From positions 274,664,960 through 274,728,959 of the forward strand of contig JAVHZZ010000002.1 in NCBI GenBank assembly GCA_036250195.1: DNA of 64,000 nucleotides. The letters run 5' to 3'. The DNA comes from Mixophyes australis (Eukaryota; Chordata; Amphibia; Anura; Limnodynastidae). Numbering within the stretch: the stretch's first letter is position 1; each line of letters opens with the position of its first letter. Below the pieces are notes generated by a model. That model made no database searches and had not been told where the DNA came from. It saw only the letters and a program-made list of their open reading frames with translations. Below are positions 11,266 through 23,131 of the stretch, one piece after another. A program made the translations under genes and the position numbers.

Positions 11266-13010
11266 TGTGGGGAACACTACACTATGCAGTCCATAAACTT
11301 TTTTGGTGGAATTCAGACCCGTGGAGGGTTTTTTAATTATATTGTGGGGACTACTCCTCTATGCACTCCAGATACATTTTTTGGTGCGATTCAGACCAGT
11401 TGAGGGTTTTTAAATTATATTGTGGTGACCACTCCTCTACGCAGTCCAGGTACATTTTTTGGTGCGATTCAGACCAGTTGATGGTTTTCTTATTATATTG
11501 TGGTGACCACTCCTCTACGCAGTCCAGGTACATTTTTTGGTGCGATTCAGACCAGTTGATGGTTTTCTTATTATATTGTGGTGACCACTCCTCTACGCAG
11601 TCCAGGTACATTTTTTGGTGCGATTCAGACCAGTTGATGGTTTTCTTATTATATTGTGGTGACCACTCCTCTACGCAGTCCAGGTACATTTTTTGGTGCG
11701 ATTCAGACCAGTTCAGGGTTTTTAAATTATATTGTGCTGACCACTCCTCTACGCAGTCCAGGTACATTTTTTGGTGCGATTCAGACCAGTTCAGGGTTTT
11801 TAAATTATATTGTGGTGACCACTCCTCTACGCAGTCCAGGTACATTTTTTGGTGCGATTCAGACCAGTTCAGGGTTTTTCAATTATATTGTGGTGACCAC
11901 TCCTCTACGCAGTCCAGGTACATTTTTTGGTGTGATTCAGACCAATTCAGGGTTTTTAAATTATATTGTGGTGACCACTCCTCTACGCAGTCCAGGTACA
12001 TTTGTTGGTGTGATTTAGACCAGTTGATGGTTTTCTTATTATATTGTGGTCACCACTCCTCTACGCAGTCCAGGTACATTTTTTGGTGCGATTCAGACCA
12101 GTTGATGGTTTTCTTATTATATTTTGGTGACCACTCCTCTACGCAGTCCAGGTACATTTTTTGGTGCGATTCAGACCAGTTGAGGGTTTTTAAATTATAT
12201 TGTGGTGACCACTCCACTACGCAGTCCAGGTACATTTTTTGGTGCGATTCAGACCAGTTCAGGGTTTTTAAATTATATTGTGGTGACCACTCCTCTACGC
12301 AGTACAGATACATTTTTTGGTGCGATTTAGACCAGTTGAGGGTTTTTAAATTATATTGTGGTGACCACTCCTCTATGCAGTACAGGTACATTTTTTGGTG
12401 CAATTCAGACCAGTTCAGGGTTTTTAAATTATATTGTGGTGACCATTCCTCTACGCAGTCCAGGTACATTTTTTGGTGCGATTCAGACCAGTTCAGGGTT
12501 TTTAAATTATATTGTGGTGACCACTCCTCTTAGTAGTTCAGGTACATTTTTTGGTGCGATTCAGACCAGTTCAGGGTTTTTAAATTATATTGTGGTGACC
12601 ACTCCTCTACGCAGTCCAGGTACAATTTTTGGTGCGAATTAGACCAGTTCAGGGTTTTTCAATTATATTGTGGTGACCACTCCTCTACGCAGTCCAGGTA
12701 CATTTTTTGGTGCGATTCAGACCAGTTGAGAGTTGTTAAATTATTTTGTGGTGACCGCTCCTCTATGCAGTCCAGGTACAATTTTTGGTGTAATTAATAC
12801 CAGTTGATGGTTTTCTTATTATATTGTGGTGACCACTCCTCTACGCAGTCCAGGTACATTTTTTGGTGCGATTCAGACCAGTTGATGGTTTTCTTATTAT
12901 ATTGTGGTGACCACTCCTCTACGCAGTCCAGGTACATTTTTTGGTGTAATTAAGACCAGTTGATGGTTTTCTTATTATATTGTGGGGACCACTCCACTAA
13001 GCAGTCCAGA
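11266..13010. repeat. 78-bp minisatellite, about 23 copies
   Basis: The unit starts GTGGTGACCACTCCTCTACG and recurs every 78 bases at 11344, 11422, 11500 and on to 12982, with a divergent first copy at 11266. Because 78 is divisible by three, one frame stays open on each strand (up to 390 codons), which is not evidence of coding. Two main variants (GATGGTTTTCTTATT and CAGGGTTTTTAAATT types) alternate in blocks. Confidence 0.95.
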
Positions 13011-13324
13011 AAGATACCTCGTTGCAACGTTTTGGACTAATAACAATATTGTGAGGTGTTCAGAATACACTGGAAATTAGTGGAAATGATTGTTATTGAA
13101 TGTTATTGAGGTTAATAATAGCATAGGAGTTAAAATATGCCCAAAAACTTGATTTTTGAACTTTTAATGCTTTTTTTAAAAAAAAATCCGAATCCAAAAC
13201 CTTAAATCCGAACCAAAACCTTTCGGCAGGTGTTTTGCGAAACAGATCCGAACCCAAAACCTCAAGAAAATCCGAATCCAAAACACAAAACACGAGACAC
13301 CAAAAGTCGCCGGTGCACATCCCT

Positions 13325-15717
13325 ACTTTTCAGGAAACAGTGTTTTGGACATTCTTGGTTACTGTCTCACTATTTACCTTTTCTCAAGGTCTAACCTAGC
13401 CTCCCAGTTACAATCTCATCTCACGAGGGGTCGAGAACATTTGAAAAGCCAACAGGTTAAGGGTCTGCCCAGGAGTGATCTTTTGGCAGCGGGGAAGGAC
13501 TAGTGGCCTTCCCCGCTATCAGTCACTTCAAACAAGTTCCAACTCTTATTCTATTCAATTCATTCTACCGAGTACCACTACTTTATGTTCACACTGGTTT
13601 ATGGCTAATTGGAAGTATGTGATTTTTTACCACTACTCATACATTATACTACTATTATCAATAACATGAATACCCCTATCATCTTTTATAACTCTAGGAC
13701 TATCACATTGAATAACAAAAGCTTTGAGTATGACACAGTAATACATTAGACACATTTCAATACACCTTTACCCAGACATATTTTATTGGTACACCAGTGT
13801 ATACTTGAGGATCCTGCATGGTGGTAATTGGATGACATGGATTTGTTTTACCTGGAGGAAAACCCATCTGCAGGAGGGATATGGGATGGCTCTATTGGTA
13901 TCATTTTCCTGACATTCTCTTAATCAAGATAGGACGTTGTCGTCCTACTAGCTTGAGACGAAATGTCTGGTGCACCCCAATATACTCTTACCAGCTTGCA
14001 CATACCTTCTGTACCCAGCTGAGCCAGACCATGTGCTGCCTCCGCTAGGTCTGGAAGACACATTCTGGGAGCTACTGGTCTACCTTGTCCATCTCTCCAG
14101 GGTCCTCCAGACTCCTCACCACATCTCTTCACCTTCCAGACAGTTTATTCCTCAGGTAACACAATTCTTCATATATTAACCAATATGTGTATGTGTGCAT
14201 GTGTGTGTGTGTGTGTTCACATTTTAAAACTAAAATACAACGAAAAACAAAACAAAACATAGATTTGTTAGCTGTCACGTAAAACCCTGCTGTCTATTTG
14301 ACAGCTATGTTCGCCCTGGTGTGACAGCCATGTATGGTCGTGTGCGTAAGTGTAGACTTTACTAGCAGCTACTTCAGTTGGTAACTGTGTCACTGTATAA
14401 AGACCTCTATGTAGTGTCCTACTCATGTGCTGGTATTGTTATAAAAAGATTTTTCAGTCAACTCAACATCGCCCCCTAGACTAGAAAAATGATGAAGGCC
14501 AATGTATATCAATCGATTTTCCCTCTGCCAACTCACATGTCATTCTCAATACCTCACATTCAGCTACTTGACTAAGTGAGAAAGACAAAGGGGTCTATTT
14601 ATATAACACTTTCTTCAAATATAACAGTACCCAGTACATGTTTGTCTAACAGTGAAAAATATAAAACACGAAAATTCTACATTTTCTAGGGTTTCACATT
14701 ATGTCGTATCTTGTGGCAAAAATCATACTCCAATGTTCTATACAGAGATGCATATCTGTATGCCTAACCTCCATCAATCTTTCCACCCTTTGTGCATAAA
14801 TATAAAGGCACACTTTGTACAGGAGGCAAAAAGCAGATATGCATTCTTAATCAACAACATGAATCATTTTCTTTTCACACAAAACTTTCTGCTTAACATT
14901 AGCAGCTTCTATACACATAACACCAAACCCCTTACTGTTTCTGTAACTCATGTCAATCTAGTGTGTGTATCCCTGAATTTGTCTTATGTAAAAAAAAAAT
15001 ATGTCTTAGCCCCATTGATGAGACTGTGTCTGTTTTTTATCTCTACCAGAGCGGAGAGAGAGAGAGAGAGAGAAAGAGAGACTAGCATAGATGTAAAGAA
15101 TGAGAAATAAGAAAGCAATGAATAATAGGAATACAAAGATTTGAATACAAAGGTTTGAAAACAAACATACATGCAGAAAGGGAGACTCTATGGGAAAATG
15201 GCTGTATGCATTCCACTTATCCCCATTGCTATTTGCTAACTATGACCCCTCCCCATAATTGACTAGGGGGTCTGAAACCAACCGTGCAATCCAGTGTCGT
15301 CCGTCATTTGTTCGTTAAGAACTCGGTATCACATTGACTACATACCTTTTCATCGGACTTTCTAACTTATGGCAGAGAAATATAGAAGTTAACTCTTAAT
15401 TAGTCTTTCAAGAGTAATCTTTCTATTTCTCTACCTCACCCCTTTAAACACTACGTCTATATTTCTTCTGTGTACTCTTATCTGTGAGGAGAAAAGCAAG
15501 ATAGTTATCTTAAAACAGCAAACAAAACAAACATTTCCATTCTTTTCCCTCGGCCAGCGATTAGGAAAGCAAGCATGTGACAACATAAAACAAACAAGCA
15601 AAATCAACAAAGATTACCTTTTAAATCATTTTTTTTTCTTTCTAAACCTGCTCACTGATACTTACCATAGATTAAACCCCACCTGGTTGTAGGACTACAG
15701 GTCTGACCTAACCTCTA
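13325..15717. other. Probable ERV internal sequence without recognisable genes
   Basis: It lies between the hAT right end and ERV gag. In an intact provirus pol would be here, but I find no RT, protease, RNase H or integrase motif on the - strand. Short TG-rich (about 14190-14216) and GA-rich (15054-15080) microsatellites occur. This could be a pol deletion plus unknown insertions. Confidence 0.4.
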
Positions 15718-17386
15718 GGGTTGGCTATGGTTCTCCCCCAAGGTATTGACTGCTATGAGGTGCACAGGAAACTGTTGAGAAGTCTCTGAGACTTGTGTGC
15801 GCCGTCTCTGTAGGTGTCTGTGTGATTTCCCCTTAGATGGGCCAAGTCTCTTTGCTTCCGCTCTTGTCATTGTACAGTCCTTTGCTTGGTGTCCCGTTTT
15901 AGTGCATCTAAAACACTTCCTCTACTCATGTTGTTTCTTTTCCTTAAACCAGGTGTTATTATGCTGTGGTTGTGTGTGCCGTCCCTCTAGTGCTTTGATA
16001 CTCACCATCATTAACCTATCACTTAGTGTCTCTTTCTGTTTATTTATATTCTTATCATGTTCTATAGCTGACTCCCTGAGAGCATCTACAGTGATCCCTC
16101 TCCAGTTCGGTAATGAAGTTTGCACCCTTGTTTTCAAATTTTCTCTGAGGCCATCCATTAAAACTGAAACAGCAACCTCCCTGTAGTGTACATTATCCTT
16201 TATGTCTGATAACCCAGTGTATTTGGCCATCGCTATCAGAGCTCTAGAAAAATAGTCCACTGCATTTTCACTATCCTGTTGTTTGATAGTGAAAATTTTA
16301 CTCCAGTCCACTACCACAGGAAAGTATATGGCCAACTGAGAGATATGCGTTTAATATTTTCCTGATTATCATCATCTGTTAAGGACTTCTCTTCCTCCAA
16401 CATACAATTCTTAATAAACTTTTGTATATCAGTACCGGGAGGAAGACACGCCCTAAACACCACTCGCCAATCTTTATTAGTTGGCTCATGTGCATAACCT
16501 AAATCGCTAACAAATTTCTGACACTTGGCTAAATCTTTCCTAGGGTCTGGGATCTCAGATATAATTGCACGCAGTTCAGATCTAGTCCATGGACAATGCA
16601 TGTCTACATGTCTTATGGGAACTACGCCATCTCTGTCTGCCTTCCCATTGGGAACTGCTATTGTGCGGACAGGATGCAAACCTACTAAATCACTACATTC
16701 TGAACTAGTTGCGGGAATTGCTGTTGCAGTATAATGGATGTCTCCCCTTCTATTAATCTCTACATTGTTCTCACCGATTTCAGCTGCTGCCCCTGCTGGT
16801 GGAACCGTTTCCTTTCCTTGTCCATGTGGTGCCTCTTGCATGTTACTAGCATGGGCAGTGGCCGAAATGATGGTGGGTTCACCTTCTTCCCTTGATAGCT
16901 TATCCTTAATGTAAATTATAGGATACAAGTTACTGGTTACATTCTTAACATTTTTGGTATCGGCTGTACTTATCACATCAATCACATTTGGCTGCGAGGG
17001 CGCACGTGCGCTCAGTTCTCCACATTTCTCAATGCTCACTTCCGCTGTGCGTACATTTTTCACCACGCCTACTTCCGGTGTACACTCGCTGCTCTGTCAC
17101 GTGTTGCCTTCCATTTGCCACAAATTTAAACAATCCTCATGTTTAATTCTCGTTTTTGTTGATTTAATCAGCCGCACTTTATTTCTAACAATACTTAGCA
17201 CCTCTGACTCAAAACTACCCATGTTTGGGAAAGGTCTTTCACAATCCTTGGTCATTTTGACCCACTTGTCGCAATATGCAGTTGCGTATGCACCATATTA
17301 TTAAACATGAGAAATCTTGCTGAACTAACCTGCCATTCATTAGGCAGCACAACACGAACTTTCTCTAGTGTTTGCTTCGCATCCAT
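15718..17386 (-). pseudogene. ERV gag (matrix, capsid, nucleocapsid), broken
   Basis: A candidate start codon lies at 17386-17384 and opens a matrix-like segment that soon hits a stop. The 17066-16311 stretch carries a capsid-like region (PWTRSELRAIISEIPDPRKD and following), resembling the p30 capsid of gamma/epsilon-type retroviruses. It continues in a second frame at 16335-15922. A CCHC zinc knuckle (cysteine codons 15915 to 15874, pattern CX2CX4HX4C) sits in the nucleocapsid position after an in-frame stop. The order and spacing, and a proline-tRNA-type primer site upstream, support a retrovirus-like ERV. Frameshifts and stops rule out a working polyprotein. The nearest described group is a guess. 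Confidence 0.75.
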
Positions 17387-17599
17387 TGTGAAAACAACCT
17401 ATTTCTCAACGCTACGCAAAAATACTTTTTACCTGTTCTCCTTTCAAACAGAACCTACTAGAGATTTATATCCGTGGATGGTTTCACAGGCTACGCCCAC
17501 ACACCTCCTAACACAGAAATATCATTGGGGACTAAAGGGCTATCAGCTCCTCGATACCCTTGACTCTACCATAAAACCTGTTTTCGCCGTATCGTACTT

Positions 17600-18215
17600 C
17601 TTCAATACACCGTATGCTACTCAAAATACCACATACTACCATAAAAACCCACACCATATACAGCTTAGAATACTGTATATTACCTATAACACCGTATGCT
17701 ACATACAAATTCACATACTACCTGAACCCACACCATATACAGCTTAGAATACCGTATATTACCTATAACACCATATGCTACATAAAAAATCCACATACTA
17801 CCTATTAAACTGCACCGTATGTTACATAAAAAATCCACATACTACCTATTAAACTGCACCGTATGTTACATAAAAAATCCACATAGTACCTATTAAACTG
17901 CACCATATGTTACTTAAAAAATCCACATACTACCTATTAAAATGCACCGTATGTTACATAAAAAATCCACATACTACCTATTAAACTGCACTGTATGTTA
18001 CATAAAAAATCCACATACTAACTATTAAACTGCACCATATGTTACATAAAAATTCCACATACTACATATTAAACTGCACCGTATGTTACATAAACAATCC
18101 ACATACTACCTATTAAACTGCACCGTATGTTACATAAAAAATCCACATACTACCTATTAAACTGCACCGTATGTTACATAAAAAATCCACATACTACCTA
18201 TAATAGTGTTCTTAT
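17600..18215. repeat. 44-bp tandem repeat in the ERV leader
   Basis: The unit CCACATACTACCTATTAAAC plus 24 more bases recurs at 17791, 17835, 17879, 17923, 17967, 18011, 18055, 18099, 18143 and 18187. More degenerate copies lie upstream from about 17600. It is between the 5' LTR and gag. Confidence 0.95.
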
Positions 18216-18691
18216 TTCAAACACAACCTTTCTCATCCAGTCCCCCAGGTCAGGCAGCAACCGATATCTCTGTCTTTTCAACAGTAAATCAACTCTTTGT
18301 CTGTCTTCAGCAGTATGCAAATTCTTCCCTGATCTATCTCTTTTCAACAGTATGCAAACTCTTCTCTTATCTTTATGTATATATAACAGACTATGCACAT
18401 GATTGTTTAAACACGTGGTAACAATACCGGAAGTTCATACACATACACTAGGCAATGCAATACCTTTGAAAACGCAAAACGACAATATAAAGAAACATTT
18501 TTCTTTCTTGTCCCTAGATTCTAGTTAGCATTCCTTCAGTCTATGCAACAACGGACATTCGGTTTCGCAACACAAAGTGAACCACAGGTCTTAAACACAT
18601 TGCGTTTTTTCCCGTATCAGACGCGTCCGTCAACCCACCCTTTGTTGAGGAACTGAATATCGTAAGCGTTGCATACCTGCTGATAACGTAA

Positions 18692-18709
18692 CTCACCTCC
18701 GAGCCCCCA
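18692..18709 (-). promoter_or_regulatory. ERV primer-binding site (tRNA-Pro type)
   Basis: Just downstream of the 5' LTR the - strand reads TTTGGGGGCTCGG. TGGGGGCTCG (18709-18700) matches the first ten bases of the proline-tRNA primer site used by many gammaretrovirus-like elements. The match then stops, so it is partly decayed. Confidence 0.65.
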
Positions 18710-18713
18710 AATT

Positions 18714-19538
18714 ATTAAAGTAATTCTATCGTTTTCAAATAAGCATTGCCCAAGCGATTGTATTGTGTTTCTAACGCACAAAGTGATTTATTTTAGCAGA
18801 TGTAAAAAGTTAACAGTTCAATACATGATTGTAATATAATACAGTACAGTACAGCCAATACCAAAAGAAACATACATACCGCTGCGCTTCGCTGCGTTAA
18901 CCACGGGCACCCCTGGGCAGTGATTCACCTTTGAATACTGTGATCAGTGAAGTCTGAGGCTGGTGGGGGTGCAGCTATGATATATATACAGTCAGTGTTA
19001 CACAGTGAACAATAGAGATGACGTAGCTTGCTTCTATAGGTCCAGACAAGGGTGGTTCCAGGGTAAACAGGTCATAGGCTGATTCAATCTAAGGAATCCA
19101 AAGGTGGGGGTCGTCTCTCCAGGGGATGTGAGCATTTCATAGCCAGCATCATACAAAGGTTTATTCCCTAATATCAATAACTAAAGTATGCAATGTGCGA
19201 TCTCTTCAGCGACTGCACCGGACAGCTGCTGATGAATAGGATTTTAATATGATACTAGACATGCCACCTTTCCTATTATCTGAACCATATATATCACTGA
19301 AGTGCACATATAATCATATTATATAAACTAATAATAAACCAAATACTGTCTGCTCATAAATTACTGTGTAATGGATCCAATATAAATATGAATTACATAA
19401 ATAACTAAATGTTGTCATGCGAGTGTGTGCGTGCGTATTTTACCGTGCGATCGCCGTATGCCACGTGTAGAGTGCAATCGGCCAATAAAACAATTTTAAC
19501 CAATATACTTTCGTTCATCCAATTATACGACTTCGACA
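18714..19538 (-). repeat. ERV LTR (about 825 bp), 5' LTR for gag
   Basis: Same family as 5347-6211. It is followed on its U5 side by the primer-binding site. On its U3 side it adjoins 3' internal ERV sequence, so it also acts as the 3' LTR of a second, deleted unit. The terminal TGTCGAAG is at 19538. Confidence 0.8.
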
Positions 19539-19936
19539 GTTCCACCCTTTGATAGTACAATAAACTATCACCTTAAAGACGTTATATGCAGGATCTAAGT
19601 ACCACGTTTCATTGCTATGTAATGCAAATCCCCTTTGGGGTATGACCACGCTGTTTGTAGATCTAAACAAGTTATCATATGAGAGTCTTAATCCTCAAAA
19701 CGATTTCTTCTTTTACTATAGACCGTACATTTCCGGAGCTTGGAGATAACCTTTTGTATGCCCTTCAAGGGTGCAATAAAACACGTAATACATTATTTGG
19801 AAAGGTACAATAGAACATGTATCAGCTATACAGAATGCTCTACTACAGTTCTTCAAGTTTAACAGGTTCATGCAATCCGCCAATAAAACAATATTAACCA
19901 ATATACTTTCGTTCATCTAATTATACGACTTCGACA
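19539..19936 (-). mobile_element. Deleted tandem ERV unit: 3' internal fragment plus LTR start
   Basis: 19539-19872 matches 6212-6560 (with TCTTCAAGTTTAACAGGTTC shared near 19852). It then switches abruptly to the first ~64 bases of the LTR (19873-19936, ending at TGTCGAAG). A provirus whose LTR body, gag and pol were deleted would look like this. Confidence 0.7.
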
Positions 19937-20170
19937 ACACCTCCAACAGAGAACAGGGACCCAAGGAAACATTTTTACCAGGAGACTGGGACACCGATAC
20001 CACTGAGTCAATATTTTATAATGTGTTTCAACCATTCTTATACTAACTGAGCTAGCTTGAGTGCGCTGAAATATGTCCCCCCACTCTGACTCATGTATGA
20101 CTATGTTTAACTCCTGCTCCCAGTCTCTAGTGAATTTAGGTAGCGCTTTGAATGAGTGCACAATCAGAAT
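19937..20170 (-). pseudogene. L1-type LINE ORF2 fragment
   Basis: About 75 codons on the - strand read through FTRDWEQELNI, ESEWGDIFQRT, YKILTQWYRCPSLL and FPWVPVLCWRCC. These match the pattern of the region after the RT in L1 ORF2 (tryptophans, TP/CP, CWRC). No endonuclease or RT remains. It abuts the ERV LTR fragment on one side and the GC-rich block on the other. Confidence 0.7.
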
Positions 20171-21562
20171 CTTATATATATGTGGACACGCCGGACCCAC
20201 AGCCCGGCCGCGAGCCAATCACGGCACCCGGCCGCGGGCCAATCGCGGCTCCCGGCCGCGAACCAATAGCGGCTCCCGGCCGGAATCACATCATAGGGGA
20301 GCTACCCGCTGGGAGATATAGACGGCGTCCACGTGGATGGCAGGGAGTTCGGTGGTTGGCAGAGCTGGAAAGAGGAAGACCAGCGGCGACTTGGAGGACT
20401 GAAGACAGCGGAGTAAGTCCAGACAGAGAGCCCTTGTCAGGGCTAAGAGCTAACCTGTCTGGTGAAGGTAGAGCAGAGCAGATCACAGCGGAGCAAGAGA
20501 ACAGCATTGAGTCCGGGCGGCCAGCACTAGCAGGGCAGAAGAGGAGCTATGCTGACGTTGCGAGTGGGGGTCCAAGACCAGGTAAGACCCCAGTGGGGAC
20601 CACCTCTTCCAGGCCCACGCCCGCATTCTATAGGTCACTGTTCACCCGGGCCCAAGGCCTTCTTCCTTCGGGCATTAGGTCCACCCTCCAGTTAGTTAGC
20701 TCTCATTAGGTCACTTTTGCCAGGCCTAGCCCCCCCCCATTCAGGCACCGGGCCTGTAAATAGGCCGGCTAGGTAGGCTCTGGCCTTCCCTTAGTAGCTA
20801 GGCCGTAGCTGCTCCCGCAGGGCACCAAGCCCTGAGTAGACCCCTAGGGCACCAGGCCCTTAGTGAGCCCCATAGGGCACAAGGCCCTTAGTGAGCCCCA
20901 GGCGTTAGGCCTCAGAAGGTAGGAGCTTGGCTCCCCCACAGGGCACAAGGCCTTTAGGTCACCCCAGGCTTTAGGCCTCAGCCGGTAGAAGCTTGCCTTC
21001 TTTCCTCCCCCCCTTTCTCTCAGCATCCCCCCTTAGGGGGCAGAGTAGGGCAGGACCGCACATACGGCTGCATTGATATTGTATCGTTGTATTGGGGTAT
21101 TGTACTGTTGTGTTCGGGATTGTACGGTGTAGTAGGTGGTGCACTTCAACAGTGCCCCGGCCCGTGGGTGGTAGGAGTGTGTTGTGTTCTATCCGTAAGG
21201 GTTGGAAGGTGGTGTGTCGGGATAAATCACTGGGTGGCGCTTAACTCGTCCCCTGGCTATGCGTACGGCCTGGAAGGGGCAATTGGGGTGAGCTACATAC
21301 CACCCTAGGGAGACGGACTGCTTAGGGTCTCCCAAGCCGGTAAGTGCTGTCTATCCCCTTTCCCTTCCCCCTCTGTGTAGACTCGAGTTAGGGCAGGCCC
21401 TTGGGCGGCGGTGTGGCATGACTTCTTCGCGGGCTGGGGGAGATCAGGGTTTCCCTCAGTGCCTTGGGAGTAGTGTAGCACAGCCCTACTGAGCTCCGGG
21501 GGTGGTCAGGGCTTCTGCGGTTCCACTGGGGCAGTGCAGCCCTGCCCCTGTGAGTGCCGGGG
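20171..21562 (+). other. GC-rich non-coding block with tandem CCAAT repeats
   Basis: At 20203, 20227 and 20251, with a partial copy at 20275, a 24-bp unit starting CCCGGCCGCG repeats. Each full copy carries a CCAAT box at the same place (20215, 20239, 20263). Downstream, GGGCACAAGGCCCTTAG-like motifs repeat between about 20820 and 20960. A 185-codon frame (20152-20709) spans the repeat, but I do not recognise the product. It looks like the promoter and leader of a retroelement; which one is unknown. Confidence 0.4.
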
Positions 21563-23131
21563 TGTCACGGGCACTAGGAGTCTTTGCCCAGGATATCACC
21601 AGATGATGGACTTACCAGAGTAATATAGTTGGTACTATGGTTCTCTGGTAGCAGGGTGACAACGGAACAGGAGAAACAGCAGATGGTGAGAGAATGCTCG
21701 AGGAAAGTCTTTGACTAGCAGCAACTGGTAATGAGTAGATGAATGTACACGAGGAACCAGATGGACAAGGAAACGTGAGGAAAGTCAGTGGTCTGCGTAT
21801 AGCAAGTTGTACCACTGCTATAGTGAGGAGGAATGTCCAGGAGTAGCGAGGAGGTAGTGAGAGTCAGCGGTCTGTGTATAGCAAGTTGTACCGCTGTCTA
21901 GGTGAAGGAATGGAATCCAGGTGGATGTAGGTAACGGGGAAGTCAGTGGTCTGCGTATAGCAAGTTGTACCACTGCTTATGTGAGAGGATACTTGAAACT
22001 GGTGTCACAGGGAACAGGAGTCAGTGGTCTGCGTCAGCAAGTTGTACCACTGCTATATATATGTGAGGAGGGGCACGAGAAGATGAATGTAAAGCAGAGT
22101 ATACACGGGGCACACAGAACTTGATCCCACGATGATATCCACAATACAACGATAACTGACAAGCACTGCTTGAAGGATACAAAGTCACAATAACTATCCA
22201 GACAATAGGAAACAAAGTCAATGGTAACAATAGCTTCAGTGGATAGGAGGCTCCGGAGGAGAACACAACTCAGTCCAGATGGATATGCAATACACAAGCA
22301 AAGTCAATGGAAAGTATGCATACCGCGGTTCAGGAGAGCAGGCTGTCAGAGAGACGTGCAGGGATAACTGAATGGCTGAAGGCCGGCAGGAGGAGAGACC
22401 ACTGGAGGGTGGAAGCGGTAATCAGGTTGGTGCAGCGCACGGCAGGTAATCCAGAATCAACGAAGCAATACTCAGCAAAGCAGTAGTAAGTGGAACTGGA
22501 AACATGAAGAACACGGGAGAGTTGAGGCTGTCTGGTATCCAGTAGTAGAGGTGGAGGCAGCGGAGAGCTGACACGATAAACCCAGGAGAGTTGAGACGAT
22601 CAGGAACTCTGTAGTAGTAACGGAGACAGCGGATAGGAATCAGCTGAGTGCAGGCACGATGAAAACAGGAGAGTTGAAGTGAACAGGAACTCTGTAGTAG
22701 TAACGGAGGCAGCGGATAGGAATCAGCTGAGTGCAGGCACGATGAACACAGGAGTGTTGAAGTGAACAGAAACTCTGTAGTAGTAACGGAGGCAGCGGAT
22801 AGGAATCAGCTGAGTGCAGACACGAGGAACACAAGAGAGTAGAAGTGGTCTGGAAACCACAATAGCAGTAAACAGGATTCAGCAGGAGCTGAATACACGA
22901 GGAACACAGGAACACCTTCAGAGGCTCATGGGGAATGAGACTCCAAGATCAGGCAACCAGGTAATGATCACAGGTGGTTTAAATAGGGAGGGTTGCCTGA
23001 TCATCCAATCAATTAAAAGCAACAGGTACTGAAGGCTTGATAAGGGCTGCGCATGCGCAGACCCTCAGGATGGCGGACGGCCACGGTTCCTGAACACACG
23101 GGAAATGGCACTCACAGTCCGGTGAGTGACA
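21563..23131 (-). repeat. Chromovirus A 3' LTR (1,569 bp)
   Basis: On the - strand it runs from TGTCACTCACCGG, immediately after the C/G-rich tract ACGGGGGGGTAC, to AGTGCCCGTGACA. TGTCAC and GTGACA form matching inverted ends. It holds four copies of a 31-32-base hairpin unit (21786-22052) and about three copies of an ~83-bp unit (about 22580-22850). Confidence 0.85.
21786..22052 (-). other. Four-fold repeated hairpin in chromovirus A LTR
   Basis: Hairpins at 21786-21817, 21865-21896, 21944-21975 and 22022-22052 pair CAGTGGT with ACCACTG around a conserved loop. The second copy pairs CAGCGGT with ACCGCTG, so one base pair changed on both sides. The fourth loop is shorter. Confidence 0.8.

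Larger units (their letters stand above)
7341..13324 (+). mobile_element. BED-finger hAT DNA transposon with expanded 3' UTR
   Basis: It contains a hAT transposase remnant (7780-10768), a 3' UTR hairpin, a 78-bp minisatellite and a right terminus ending GTGCACATCCCTA at 13324. That terminus is preceded by AACC/AAAAC-rich sequence like the right end of the hAT at 56761-58976. The left end is not clear: no CAGGGATG-like terminus is visible near 7341, so that boundary is approximate. It lies between ERV gag and the ERV 3' end, so it probably inserted into the provirus. Confidence 0.7.

Noticed and set aside
11361..12533. 390-codon open frame, and matching frames on the other strand
   Set aside because: It is produced by a 78-bp tandem repeat whose length is divisible by three; no start context or domain.
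14652..15110. 152-codon frame in the ERV internal region
   Set aside because: It is on the strand opposite the ERV, ends in a GA microsatellite, and shows no domain.
17600..18215. CRISPR-like regular repeats
   Set aside because: Units are directly adjacent 44-mers with no unique spacers, in a eukaryotic ERV leader.
20152..20709. 185-codon frame with GREPIAAP-like peptide repeats as a host gene
   Set aside because: The peptide repeat follows from the 24-bp CCAAT array and the rest has no recognised domain; listed only as a non-coding block.
22034..22297. 87-codon frames duplicated at 27714-27977
   Set aside because: The two are opposite-strand copies of the chromovirus LTR, so shared identity is not evidence of coding.
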